Assembly: GCF_910592395.1 (NCBI RefSeq)
Contig: NC_088319.1
Location: forward strand, 10,602,001-10,666,000
Reading direction: 5' to 3'
From: Lineus longissimus
Lineage: Eukaryota > Nemertea > Pilidiophora > Heteronemertea > Lineidae
Length of the DNA: 64,000 bases
This document shows positions 56,201 to 64,000 of the stretch, one piece after another. Under the pieces are notes generated by a model that did not search any database, was not told where the DNA came from, and saw nothing but the letters and a program-made list of their open reading frames with translations. The position numbers and the translations under genes are program-made. How positions within the stretch are numbered: the first letter of the stretch is position 1; each line of letters starts with the position of its first letter.

Positions 56201-59200
56201 TCGCCACCAAGGGCTATCGGAACCGTAATCTTTACGAACCAATGTGCGGCTCAGAAACAAACGAATACTCATACCGTTCTATCTGATTCAACGAAACGGT
56301 TCAGTGATGAATTCTCAGGTGTAATCAGGAAAAATCGCCAGAAAAGGGCTGTGGTCTTCGTTGGTCGCATCTCCCTCAGTAGCAAAGTACACGCATTAGT
56401 TAACTTTCTAGAAAATCAAGGTATAAATACACCAAGGGTCCGGCTCATACAAAGCAAGATCCGAGGCACGCAGTCAGCCAAAGTAATTGTGGATGAAAGA
56501 GACAAAGATGTTCTCCTAACAGAGCATTTTTGGCCCGAAGGTATCATGTGCCGTGAGTGGTTTGACTAGCGCTTTCTCACCATAATGTCCATACCAAATA
56601 ATCAACCAAACTCATTTCGCATTGCATGTTGGAACGCTCGCGGTGCAATGTATGGGGCCAATTATATAGACCATCTTCTCATGTCGCGCAACTTAGACAT
56701 ACTTGGAATCTGTGAGCATTGGCTATACCCGGACTCACTTAAATTTCTAGATACAATCAACAGTAGCTACAAATCGTACGGTGTGTCAGACAATGATCTT
56801 CTTTCGTCGCATATGAATCGCAGGGGGAAGGGAGGTGTAGCAATCATGTGGCACAAAACCCTTTCCCCTTTGATAAGAACACTAGATATAGAGGGTGACC
56901 GAATCGTCGGAATATGTGTTAGCATCCCAAATCGCAGACCCACTTTTATCCTTATGGTATATCTACCAAGCGTCAATCATCCAGTGGAGTTCTTCGTAGA
57001 ATATGTTGACTACCTTGCCGAAGTGCATGATGTATATGACTCGGTTGGAAACGTAATCGTATTAGGAGATCTAAACGCTCAAACCACAGGGGAGAGAATG
57101 CCAATAAGGCCGAACTGCCAAAGAACGCGCGTGCTAACAGCCTTTCTTAATAATGCTAACTTGCACTCAATTCCTGTCAGCTCCTGTTGTAAAGGGCCAA
57201 CATTTACATTTGACCCGTACGAAGGCTCCCACAAGACGCTCATAGATCACATCTGTGTGAGCTCAGTAACACTAGAACATTCGAAGGACAATGAGGTAAT
57301 CGATGATGAAACACTCAATACATCAGATCACCTCCCAGTCTTCTCCGTGATTATGACATACGCCTGCGAGAGTAGAAACGTAAAGCAAACAGATAATCGC
57401 GAAAATGTGAAAAAACCGAAGCGTACAACATTTCATTGGGCACGTTGTATCCGGTCAAACTTCCAAAGAATCAAGCATTATTGCGCAGCCCTAAAAGCTA
57501 CGTTGCCAGCATTCGAGTCCAGCCCCTCAGCCTCAAACTGTGATGTTGATGACCACTACAATCAAATCATAAGCGCCATGGTAAATGCTGCCGAGCTGTC
57601 TATTCCGAAAAGCAATCTCAACAAAAGACTCCGTCCGTATTGGAACGAGTGCTTAAAAGACCTGCATACAAAAATGCGTCAATTACGCCATGCTTGGGTC
57701 TTAGCGGGAAAACCCAGAGCTATGTCCAGTGATACACGAAAGCAATACAAGGACAGCAAACGAGGATTTCGCGCCGAAATGCGACGTTTAAATGAAAGAC
57801 TTCAGGAGCAATTCTATGATGAAATAAATGAAGCAGCAGAATTTGACCAAACGCTCTTTTGGAAATTACTGAAAAGTAAACAACGCAATCAAGAGAGACC
57901 ACCTCCTCCCATGCGATTTAACGGGGAAGTGGTATATGACACCAGTGACATCTGCTCCAAATGGGCAGATTACTTTGCGAATCTTTACAAACCTGACCAG
58001 AGTGGTAAATATGACGAGACTTTTAGAGAGGAAGTGGAAAAAAGAATTCGTGAAATGGCAAACCAATCGCAAGGAATCCACATATCTGTGCTTGACGACC
58101 CATTTACCCAAGAAGAGGTAGAGTCATGTCTACGACTTCTTAAAAACGACAAAGCATCGGGACTTGACGGAGTCTCCAATGAACATTTAAAATACGGTGG
58201 CTCTGCACTTCACAAAGCGCTAACGAACCTATTTAATCAGTTTATGTTAACAGAACATGTACCGAAAGATGCAAAACAGGGTGTTATCCATACCCTACAC
58301 AAAGGAAAGGGAAAGGACAGGAGTGACCCAAACAGCTACCGTCCAATCACCCTGTTGCCAACCGTGTACAAACTGTTTGAAAGACTCATATACGAGCGGC
58401 TTAAAATATGGACCTGTGAGGAGAACATTATCTTCCCCCATCAACAGCAGAGCGCGTATCAGAAAATGCGCAGCTGTGTCTCAACGACATTCGTACTACA
58501 AGAAACAATCTCGCATCTATTAGAAAGGCATTCTAAAGTGTACACCTGTTTTTTAGATGCAGCTAAGGCTTATGACACTGTTTGGCAAGACGGATTGCTT
58601 TACAAACTGTTTAACTTTGGAGTACGAGGCAAACTATGGCGCATTATCGCAACCTGCTACCAAAATATTGAAAGCTGTGTCATGGAAAATGATATGTACT
58701 CACCGTGGTTCAGCATCAAACAAGGCGTTCGTCAGGGTGGAGTGCTCTCCACGTGGCTCTATCTGCTGTATATGGACAATCTCCTCTATACCTTAGAGAA
58801 CACAAATTGTGGCGCAAAACTAGGAGACATAGAATGTGGTTCCCCCTGTCATGCTGACGACCTGACCCTCGTCTCACTTGCTAAATATGGTCTTGATCAC
58901 ATGATGTCATGCAGTTTCAAATATTCAATCAAGTGGAGGTATGACTACAACTCAGACAAGTGCATTGTTGTGGTGTTTGGTGAGACACAGCATCAATGGC
59001 AAAACATTTCCAATGAACGAATGTGGACGCTTGGAGACAAACCGGTTAAGGAAGCCGCTTCGCACATACACCTTGGTGTAATACAGAACAAATACAGCCG
59101 AACAACGACAACAGCAATTTCCGCCGCTCAAAAGCTAAAGAAAACTCTCATGTGCATACTAGGTCCGGGGATGCAACCCAACAAATTTAATCCCATCTCC

Positions 59201-62200
59201 AGTTACCATATCTACTGTAGAATATGCCTTCCGAAGGCACTTTACGGCAGTGAACTATGGTCCAATATGTCTGAACGTGACTTAATGATCTTAGAGCGTG
59301 CTCACAGATTTTGTCTCAAACGAATGCAAGGATTTAGCAAAATCACTCGAACTGTAACAACACAAGCCATGATAGGAAGTATAAGCCTAAAAGCACTCAT
59401 CGATAAACAATGTCTTCTATTCTTTGGACAGTTAGCAAGAATGCCTGAGCACCTACTCCCCAGGCGTGTTTTCAATTTTCGGCTCCGCTCAATGTTGAAC
59501 AGAACAAATAGTTCCGAAACTTGTCTCGGGTATGTGCCAAACTTAATGACAGTAATGGACAGGTTTAACCTTTCAAACTCCCTAAAAGAGTTCACTGAAA
59601 GTGGTCAACTAAGTGTGCCAACCGGTACCCCCTGGAAGTCTTTAGTTCAAAAATCTGTTCTCAATCAAGAAAACTTAAACTTCAGAGCAGAATGTACACG
59701 CAATAATCTTTTCAGAATAATGAACATTGAAAAGTCTCTGGACTATCCGTCCTTAATATGGACAACCGCTCAAACTGATCGGAAGCACAAAAGCAACTAT
59801 GCCTTCCTAGCTAAGCTAAACACGCTACCAGAAACTATCACAGAAACAAAGTGCAATCGATGTACTCAATGTTATACCGATCCGCAACTTCATTTTTTCT
59901 GTGGATGTTCAGGTTTTTCCTCCCAACGTGAGAAATTTTGGGAACAAATTGAAAATGAATGCCCAGTTGAACTCAGCACAGCACTGTGGAACATGTGCGA
60001 CGATGAACTCACAGAAACATTGCTCGGGAAACAACTTTCCGCTTTTGATTATGAAGAAAATGTAGCACTCCTTCGGATCACAGCACAGTGCTGGAATGCT
60101 TAGGCTAATTATATCTAAAATGTTTTTCTTGCCTAAGACTACATATTTTTTGACAACAGCTAGAAGTATGTAAATAGTGTACATTAGTTGTTATAATTTT
60201 ATGTTGCTTTGAATTTTTTGTAATCTTCTATATAGGAGGAATAAACAGATATATATGTATTTTTGATCGGACCAACTTACATCCATGAGCATAAGCGCTG
60301 GATTGGTGAGGAGTTCGCAAGCAATGTTCGCCCTCTTCTTCTCACCTCCCGAGAGACCTCGTTTCGAGAAATCACCAATAACTGAAAAATGGAGAATAAT
60401 CAAACTTGTTCTGAAATGTATCATTGCAATATCGCAGTCTGCGAACGAGGTTCATTCGGGGTTGGCTGGTCCACAGGAAACTGCTTCAATAGCATGCCGC
60501 GAAGTTACTATTTATAGCTCACAAGATCATTTGCATAAGATATTGATGACCTTTTAGTCACGTGACAGGCGGACATCGACACTTATTTCTACGCATTTGA
60601 GCTTATTCCAAAGTAAATTATCTTTGACCCTGCATTGTTTTTAGCATGAATGATACCATAGAGTCAGAGAGAGAAATATTCAGAACAATTATGTAGTATT
60701 TCCAACACTCGGACATGTGCCAGATTGAATCTAACTGCCCTAGTTAGAAAGCCTGAATCCATTACGAAACCGCATTTTGTCCGACATTGCCTGTAATTCA
60801 GCGATGGGGAAATAGAGGGCAGCAGCTGCAGTGACGTCATCTTCGCGGAATGCTATTCATGAAAAGAACATCGTGGTGTTTTATGCATGCCACGATGTAA
60901 ATGGCTGTTTAATACCCTTTCGGAACAAAAGAATGTGACCGATGGACTCTACTTCCTCGTTTGTACACAGTCATTGGGTAAAATTTCCCAGACTTATTAT
61001 CGCGAAATTAGTCCTTCTCGTGCGCTGCTTTGAGCGGCGACTAGAGAGGCAATGGAAAATTATGTAAATTTTTATTATCATTCAACAAAAAAAATGTCAT
61101 CACGGAAAACAAGTAGACAGCGACGTCGTATGGAATTACTTACTAGTGTTCTCGCATTTTCTAAGATCCAGCGCATCTATGATCTCATTGATCCGTGCTT
61201 TCTTCTCTTTCCACGACATCTTGTCAGGTAGTCTCAACAGAGCGGTGCACTGGAACGGGCCAAACGAGAGGTAGATTAGTTCAGCGACGTGCTGGTCTGG
61301 CCCAAATTCGAGGTCAATAAGTTCAACGGCAGAATCGGGCTCGATCGGGCTGGACCAAGCCCAACTCGAGGTAAGTGAATTCTGCCACGTCGTGCTGGAC
61401 CAGGCCCGTAACTCGAGGTCAAAAGTTCAGCGGCGTGCTGGCCTGACCCCAACTCTGAGTTCAATAAGTTCAACGGCGTCGTTCTGGACCGAGCCCAACT
61501 CGACATACACGAGTTCAGCGTCGTGCTGGACTGAGCCCAACCCGAGGTAAATGAGTTCCGCGTCGTGCTGGACCAAGCCCAACTCGAGGTAATGATGAGT
61601 TCAGCAGCGTGCTGGACCAAGCCCAACTCGAGGGTAATGAGTTCAGCGGCGTACTGGACCAAGCCCAACTCGATGGTAATGAGTTCAGCGGCGTACTGGA
61701 CAGGACTAAGCCCAACTCGAGGTAAATGAGTTCGGCGGCGTTGTGCTGGACCAAACCCGACTCGAAGTTTGTGAGTTCGGTGGTGTGCTCGAAGTCGGGA
61801 CAAGACTGCGAGAAGAAGCATAGAAAAGAGAGCGTGAGAGCACGAGGCCTGCTCTAGGCTATGACGCTGAAGCATGTACTTCTGCGAGGATCAGAGCAGC
61901 AGCAAGGATATACGTCTCTGTTGTGGTTGAAAGTGACTGCTCACAAAACTTGAGGTTAGACTATAGTTTAGCAGGTGAAGTGATTAAGAGTGGAATAAGT
62001 CAACTCAAAAAGTGAAATGAGTGCGGCTTTCTGGGAGGAGCGGCGAGGTTGAATGACTGCGACAGTGGTTCTAGAATGGCCAAACCTGACGGCCGATGTT
62101 CTGTGCGGAGATTCTGCACTTACTGTGAGCGTTTCCTTCAGAGTGAGCATACTGAAGAAAATATCTTGCTGTAAGACGTAACAACTCTGTCGCCTCATCG

Positions 62201-62950
62201 GTTTGGTGAACTTGACACCATTGGCGAAGATCTCACCAGAGTCGAGAGGTAGTCTGCCAGAGATACCATTCAGGAGAGAAGTCTTGCCGGAACCTGGAAA
62301 GAGAGAGGACAAATCCATCAGATTGGTCATTGACCGGTCTCGTCCATCACCCTAACGTACTTAAGGAGATCCAATTAGAAAGATGCAATGGACTGACCCG
62401 GGAGCCTAGCTTTTGTGGGCGTGACCGGTAGGCCTACTTGCCTCAATTGGGAACCGATTGCATGTCATGGTTTATTGAATCTTATTGACCAATGTCTCGC
62501 CATCTTCGTCCGAACTTCAACTGCACTGAATTCAGGCACCAAGGAGATAAAATATATTGATGGTATGGCAGATGCAAAGGATTTGGCAAGCGGGTTCACA
62601 GGACGAATCCCCATCCCAAGTTCCAAGCATTCTGGCTTACCATCTGATTCACAATTCCCTGTTTATTACACTTCAAAATAGGTAGAAGTTTGATTTTAAG
62701 ACGATGACGAAGTACCCCAGGTACGCTTGGATGAAGAGAAGTTGTCAAGGTTGGAATAGACGGTGGCTAGCTTACCGCTGGGCCCCATAACTGCCAGCAT
62801 GTCCCCCTGAGCGGCTGCCCCGAATACATCTTGCAGGATTGGTCGTCCCTTGATCGAGAGGTTGATCTCCCGGAAGAGGATATCGATGCCGAGGATGTTC
62901 CTCTCACCCTCTGGCAGGGACGACTTGGAGGAGCTTCCTTCGAATATAGA
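50010..62950 (-). CDS. ABCG (WHITE-type) half-transporter, 11 exons visible, 5' partial
   Basis: Exons in transcript order: 62950-62776, 62293-62124, 61249-61144, 60381-60281, 54753-54592, 54234-54141, 53885-53353, 52867-52810, 51710-51496, 50946-50738, 50211-50010. All introns are GT-AG and the phases join into 674 residues plus stop. Counting from the first visible residue: Walker A GPSGSGKTS (56-64), signature LSGGE (159-163), Walker B LMLMD (180-184), catalytic Glu in EPTSGLDSS (185), H-loop His 218. A transmembrane domain follows with [31 protein letters not shown] and a loop Cys before SCATNTT. ATP-binding first, membrane second is the ABCG order. Half-transporters dimerise to export lipids or other substrates. 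The style recalls the ABCG22-like group more than animal ABCG2 or ABCG5/8 (inference). The start codon must lie in an upstream exon. Confidence 0.93.
50738..50946 (-). other. ABCG exon 10 (TM helices 4-5 region)
   Basis: [40 protein letters not shown] and [10 protein letters not shown] are typical of the re-entrant region of ABCG transporters. Donor GTAAGT at 50737. Confidence 0.85.
51496..51710 (-). other. ABCG exon 9 (SYRLS region, TM3)
   Basis: [20 protein letters not shown] then [20 protein letters not shown]. The ER-to-YRLS segment is the ABCG hallmark between TM2 and TM3. Confidence 0.85.
51790..51872 (+). repeat. Dispersed repeat TCAATATACTCCACCTCTCG, copy 5, in an ABCG intron
   Basis: GGCACCAGTTGTTTTCAATA then TACTCCACCTCTCGATATG, ending AAAAAAGCCTGATCTCA. 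It lies about 80 bases upstream of exon 9. Confidence 0.7.
52810..52867 (-). other. ABCG exon 8 (58-nt exon, TM2)
   Basis: It follows TCTTCTTTCAG and encodes [19 protein letters not shown], which joins DREGV before it and YPTERVI after it exactly in phase. A GTAAGT donor follows. Confidence 0.85.
53353..53885 (-). other. ABCG exon 7 (linker and TM1), 533 nt
   Basis: [15 protein letters not shown] is followed by a linker of about 110 residues rich in Asn, Gly and Glu ([19 protein letters not shown]). Next are [19 protein letters not shown] and the first membrane helix [19 protein letters not shown]. The linker is long for the family. Confidence 0.88.
54083..54097 (+). repeat. Poly(C) run of 15
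   Basis: Fifteen C in a row in the ABCG intron between exons 6 and 7. Length may be uncertain. Confidence 0.85.
54592..54753 (-). other. ABCG exon 5 (catalytic Glu, D-loop, H-loop)
   Basis: [20 protein letters not shown] then [20 protein letters not shown] and VLLLSGGK. The intron just upstream holds the LINE. Confidence 0.9.
55115..55140 (+). repeat. Left target-site duplication of the LINE
   Basis: The 26 bases from TATGTATTTTTG to GGACCAACTTA are identical to 60254-60279 on the other side of the LINE. Confidence 0.95.
55154..56569 (+). CDS. LINE ORF1 protein, 471 aa
   Basis: It begins [20 protein letters not shown] with a disordered Ser/Thr/Pro start. A small Cys cluster ([10 protein letters not shown]) is at about residues 56-65. 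Residues 75-280 are heptad-rich coiled coil ([45 protein letters not shown]). A Ser-rich linker leads to a C-terminal RRM-like or CTD-like fold ([39 protein letters not shown]). LINE ORF1 proteins trimerise through such coiled coils and coat the element RNA. The stop TAG (56567-56569) is in the same frame as ORF2. Confidence 0.88.
   Translation: MFSNQKSQSPSETPQTTQDPNNTLSNHVTANPAENSIVPPLEHGHITTPTPNSDNGQGACDHCPCLAKLINTVDRIEIELQQVKKDNTGTTSPNVDIKKLKEFVKTTNANITSNKTTVAEINLSLETMSASSDARFTDLTEENNSLKAECSKLRSALLASQTEFSALSEKLKDINKNSKLALQKCGVYDDLPREFNEVKLAVDRIKDIRDSGVAKLRSDLKVLRNELKADDKQTPNCDCDSKLTDLRKSVDMIRSKFNVLDRETQAIRKEPRYADRVRMESPTSPSSRIKKASSQPVIVHSNHSKETQAASPTNHPDTSNETEAAPSGKPKDATRIEKEIRNPSQTTEESPPRAIGTVIFTNQCAAQKQTNTHTVLSDSTKRFSDEFSGVIRKNRQKRAVVFVGRISLSSKVHALVNFLENQGINTPRVRLIQSKIRGTQSAKVIVDERDKDVLLTEHFWPEGIMCREWFD
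56585..60103 (+). CDS. LINE ORF2: endonuclease and reverse transcriptase, 1172 aa
   Basis: The N-terminal APE-type endonuclease starts [14 protein letters not shown], with [14 protein letters not shown] and the catalytic SDHLPVF (D248, H249). The reverse transcriptase follows: [56 protein letters not shown] and the catalytic box [10 protein letters not shown] (H756-A-D-D759). Most LINEs have Tyr or Phe where this has His. The tail carries a Cys/His cluster ([17 protein letters not shown]) like the C-terminal zinc knuckle of related LINEs. ORF2 nicks target DNA and primes reverse transcription there. It starts 15 bases after the ORF1 stop in the same frame, so reinitiation is likely. All domains look complete. 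Confidence 0.95.
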   Translation: MSIPNNQPNSFRIACWNARGAMYGANYIDHLLMSRNLDILGICEHWLYPDSLKFLDTINSSYKSYGVSDNDLLSSHMNRRGKGGVAIMWHKTLSPLIRTLDIEGDRIVGICVSIPNRRPTFILMVYLPSVNHPVEFFVEYVDYLAEVHDVYDSVGNVIVLGDLNAQTTGERMPIRPNCQRTRVLTAFLNNANLHSIPVSSCCKGPTFTFDPYEGSHKTLIDHICVSSVTLEHSKDNEVIDDETLNTSDHLPVFSVIMTYACESRNVKQTDNRENVKKPKRTTFHWARCIRSNFQRIKHYCAALKATLPAFESSPSASNCDVDDHYNQIISAMVNAAELSIPKSNLNKRLRPYWNECLKDLHTKMRQLRHAWVLAGKPRAMSSDTRKQYKDSKRGFRAEMRRLNERLQEQFYDEINEAAEFDQTLFWKLLKSKQRNQERPPPPMRFNGEVVYDTSDICSKWADYFANLYKPDQSGKYDETFREEVEKRIREMANQSQGIHISVLDDPFTQEEVESCLRLLKNDKASGLDGVSNEHLKYGGSALHKALTNLFNQFMLTEHVPKDAKQGVIHTLHKGKGKDRSDPNSYRPITLLPTVYKLFERLIYERLKIWTCEENIIFPHQQQSAYQKMRSCVSTTFVLQETISHLLERHSKVYTCFLDAAKAYDTVWQDGLLYKLFNFGVRGKLWRIIATCYQNIESCVMENDMYSPWFSIKQGVRQGGVLSTWLYLLYMDNLLYTLENTNCGAKLGDIECGSPCHADDLTLVSLAKYGLDHMMSCSFKYSIKWRYDYNSDKCIVVVFGETQHQWQNISNERMWTLGDKPVKEAASHIHLGVIQNKYSRTTTTAISAAQKLKKTLMCILGPGMQPNKFNPISSYHIYCRICLPKALYGSELWSNMSERDLMILERAHRFCLKRMQGFSKITRTVTTQAMIGSISLKALIDKQCLLFFGQLARMPEHLLPRRVFNFRLRSMLNRTNSSETCLGYVPNLMTVMDRFNLSNSLKEFTESGQLSVPTGTPWKSLVQKSVLNQENLNFRAECTRNNLFRIMNIEKSLDYPSLIWTTAQTDRKHKSNYAFLAKLNTLPETITETKCNRCTQCYTDPQLHFFCGCSGFSSQREKFWEQIENECPVELSTALWNMCDDELTETLLGKQLSAFDYEENVALLRITAQCWNA
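60240..60245 (+). terminator. AATAAA at the LINE 3' end
   Basis: The signal lies only eight bases before the element end. The tail is CAGATATA rather than poly(A). Confidence 0.6.
60254..60279 (+). repeat. Right target-site duplication of the LINE, overlapping the ABCG exon 4 donor
   Basis: The plus-strand end GGACCAACTTA followed by C60280 reads GTAAGTTGGTCC on the minus strand, which is the splice donor after exon 4 (60381-60281). Confidence 0.93.
60281..60381 (-). other. ABCG exon 4 (signature and Walker B)
   Basis: [20 protein letters not shown] then [13 protein letters not shown]. It ends exactly after the Walker B Asp and is followed by GTAAGT. Confidence 0.9.
60382..61140. other. ABCG intron 3
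   Basis: No gene. It contains TGACGTCATCTTCGCGG at about 60830 and a 9-bp hairpin (ACATCGTGG / CCACGATGT) at 60868-60898. Confidence 0.5.
61280..61800 (-). repeat. Minisatellite in an ABCG intron, unit about 45 bp
   Basis: About eleven units of the type GTGCTGGACCAAGCCCAACT, CGAGGTAATGAGTTCAGCGG follow head to tail with small length changes. They fill most of the intron between exons 2 and 3. The array is open for 199 codons on the minus strand (61276-61875), but the units vary in length and the peptide is just the repeat, so I do not call it a gene. Confidence 0.9.
62124..62293 (-). other. ABCG exon 2 (Walker A completed, Q-loop)
   Basis: [36 protein letters not shown] (Q-loop) and MLTLKETLT. 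Acceptor TTTCCAG, donor GTAAGT. Confidence 0.9.
62776..62950 (-). other. ABCG first visible exon
   Basis: [18 protein letters not shown] then [20 protein letters not shown] and DMLAVMGPS. It begins in phase 0 after ATATTTTCAG, so the start codon lies in an exon further upstream that I could not identify. Confidence 0.85.
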
Positions 62951-64000
62951 CTGAAAATATGGAGAAGCATTCTATACTATAGGCCGTGGGCCAAATACAA
63001 AAAGGGGCTTAGTTTTTTTATTCGTGATAATATTTCGGCGGCAGAATAAAAATTTTATTATGGTGATGAATAAGGTGCTTACTTCACATAAAAAAACAAG
63101 GAAGTGACTATTTGGCAAGCCCGGCTCACCAAACAGCGCCTTTTTTTCTGCCCAGATGCAAACTCGCACAGTGCCGAAATTAAAATTCAATTTCAGACAC
63201 TGGAATTGGTAAAATTCCGCCATCTTGGATATCGGCATCCTGAGATTCAGGTGTTTTCAACACTGCGTCACCACCACTTCAAACTCCAAAGTCTTATCCA
63301 GGCCTAGTAAGTGCCACCTTCTTTCATAAAATGGCTTGTTTTATAAATAAATAACAAAATATGATCTTTGTAAATAAAACCCGAGATGTTCTGGTGTGTT
63401 TTTACGTGAATTTATTGCAAACTGTCAATGCAGTGTAGTGCAGTCATCGTGTTCTCGGGCGTAGTGGTGATGCGATAGCCTCTTTGCAATTGTAAAGATT
63501 CTTTACATTTCCACATGCGCGGTACTGCTTTTCAAGATGGTGGCAATTTAGCAGTGCTAGAGCCGTTGTTTAGGAACGACATCAGCGCCTCTAGTGTCAA
63601 GATTGGCCCAGATGGAGATCCTAACTCATGCATATTCAACCATCCAGGAGCTCATTATCATTCGTGGCAACACGGTCAGCAACACTGGAGTTACAGTGAA
63701 ACGCCTTTAGAAATGCACACTAATGCATTTAACATGCTTATCAGTTAAATCACGTTTATGACTTTTTTTGTAAATCCATACAGTCATGTACATGTACAAG
63801 CTTCTTCATGGATTATTGACCAAAACCCGAGTTTAGTAACAGAAATTGAATCGAGAGCGGGAAGTCGGCCATTGTTAAATATGCGCATATAAATTCGAAT
63901 ATGACGTCACTGCTCTCTGATTGGCCAACATGTGAAGAGGGTAGTATTTTTGTCCTGTTTGGCAAGCCCGGTGTAACATCTGTGGTTGTTCCCCATGTGT
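62951..64000. other. Upstream side of the ABCG gene
   Basis: No secure exon. CCGCCATCTTGG at 63219 (a YY1-type AAGATGGCGG on the minus strand), AAGATGGTGGC at 63535 and TGACGTCAC with GATTGGCC at 63901-63925 are promoter-like. A short module TTTGGCAAGCCCGG occurs twice (63112 and 63957), so part may be repeat. An ORF at 63515-63748 (+) has no recognisable domain. Confidence 0.35.

Larger units (their letters stand above)
55141..60253 (+). mobile_element. Non-LTR retrotransposon (LINE, APE type), both ORFs intact, about 5.1 kb
   Basis: It is bounded by an identical 26-bp target-site duplication (55115-55140 and 60254-60279). It holds ORF1 (55154-56569), ORF2 (56585-60103) and a 3' UTR of 150 bases ending AATAAACAGATATA with no poly(A) tail. 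The 5' UTR is only 13 bases, so slight 5' truncation is possible. It lies antisense in an ABCG intron. No frameshift or nonsense codon breaks either ORF, and with perfect target-site copies this means a young insertion. It fits the Jockey/CR1 group of endonuclease-bearing LINEs. I cannot name the clade. Confidence 0.95.

Noticed and set aside
61276-61875. 199-codon minus-strand ORF
   Set aside because: It is the translation of a minisatellite inside an ABCG intron.
62972-63238. Minus-strand ORF starting at AAGATGGCGG as possible ABCG first exon
   Set aside because: The ATG context is good, but no consensus phase-0 donor was found before the stop, and the region contains a repeated module.

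Overview
The window is nuclear DNA from an animal, most likely a marine invertebrate. Genes are split by short GT-AG introns, intergenic DNA is AT-rich, and the words ACATGTAC and TAGGCCTA recur throughout. The transposon mix (Tc1/mariner, PIF/Harbinger, an APE-type LINE and many small inverted-repeat elements) fits an echinoderm, hemichordate or lophotrochozoan. I lean to a deuterostome such as an echinoderm, at low confidence. There are no prokaryotic operons, rRNA genes or CRISPR arrays.

Layout. 250-1270 is a decayed Tc1-type transposase. 2703-7435 (+) is a complete eight-exon gene for a 507-residue JmjC/cupin-8 hydroxylase with a signal peptide; its 3' UTR runs to a poly(A) signal at 7969. 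A TATA box and a possible first exon lie at 8424-8571. A tRNA-Glu(CTC) gene is at 9818-9889. From about 10 to 42 kb I see no convincing protein-coding gene, only small inverted-repeat transposons in several families, foldback hairpins, a perfect 36-bp palindrome, minisatellites and simple repeats. An intronless 190-residue ORF of unknown function lies at 42617-43189 (-).

44875-48861 is a PIF/Harbinger element with terminal inverted repeats. Its two genes, a MADF-domain protein (+) and a DDE transposase (-), interlock: each has an exon inside an intron of the other. The transposase has an apparent GC-AG intron and an internal deletion. Another inverted-repeat element is nested inside it.

50010-62950 (-) holds eleven exons of an ABCG (WHITE-type) half-transporter, complete except for the very N-terminus. 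The intron between its Walker B aspartate and catalytic glutamate contains a LINE of about 5.1 kb (55141-60253, + strand) with both ORFs open and an identical 26-bp target-site duplication. The insertion starts one base inside the splice donor yet leaves it intact. Another intron of the gene carries a minisatellite of roughly 45-bp units.

The two well-supported host genes are an Fe(II)/2-oxoglutarate oxygenase probably acting in the secretory pathway and a membrane transporter. Nothing here links them functionally. I found no clear multi-gene novel system. The most interesting signals are the young LINE at a splice site, the interlocked Harbinger genes, two exon-edge duplications in the JmjC gene and the families of palindromic elements.
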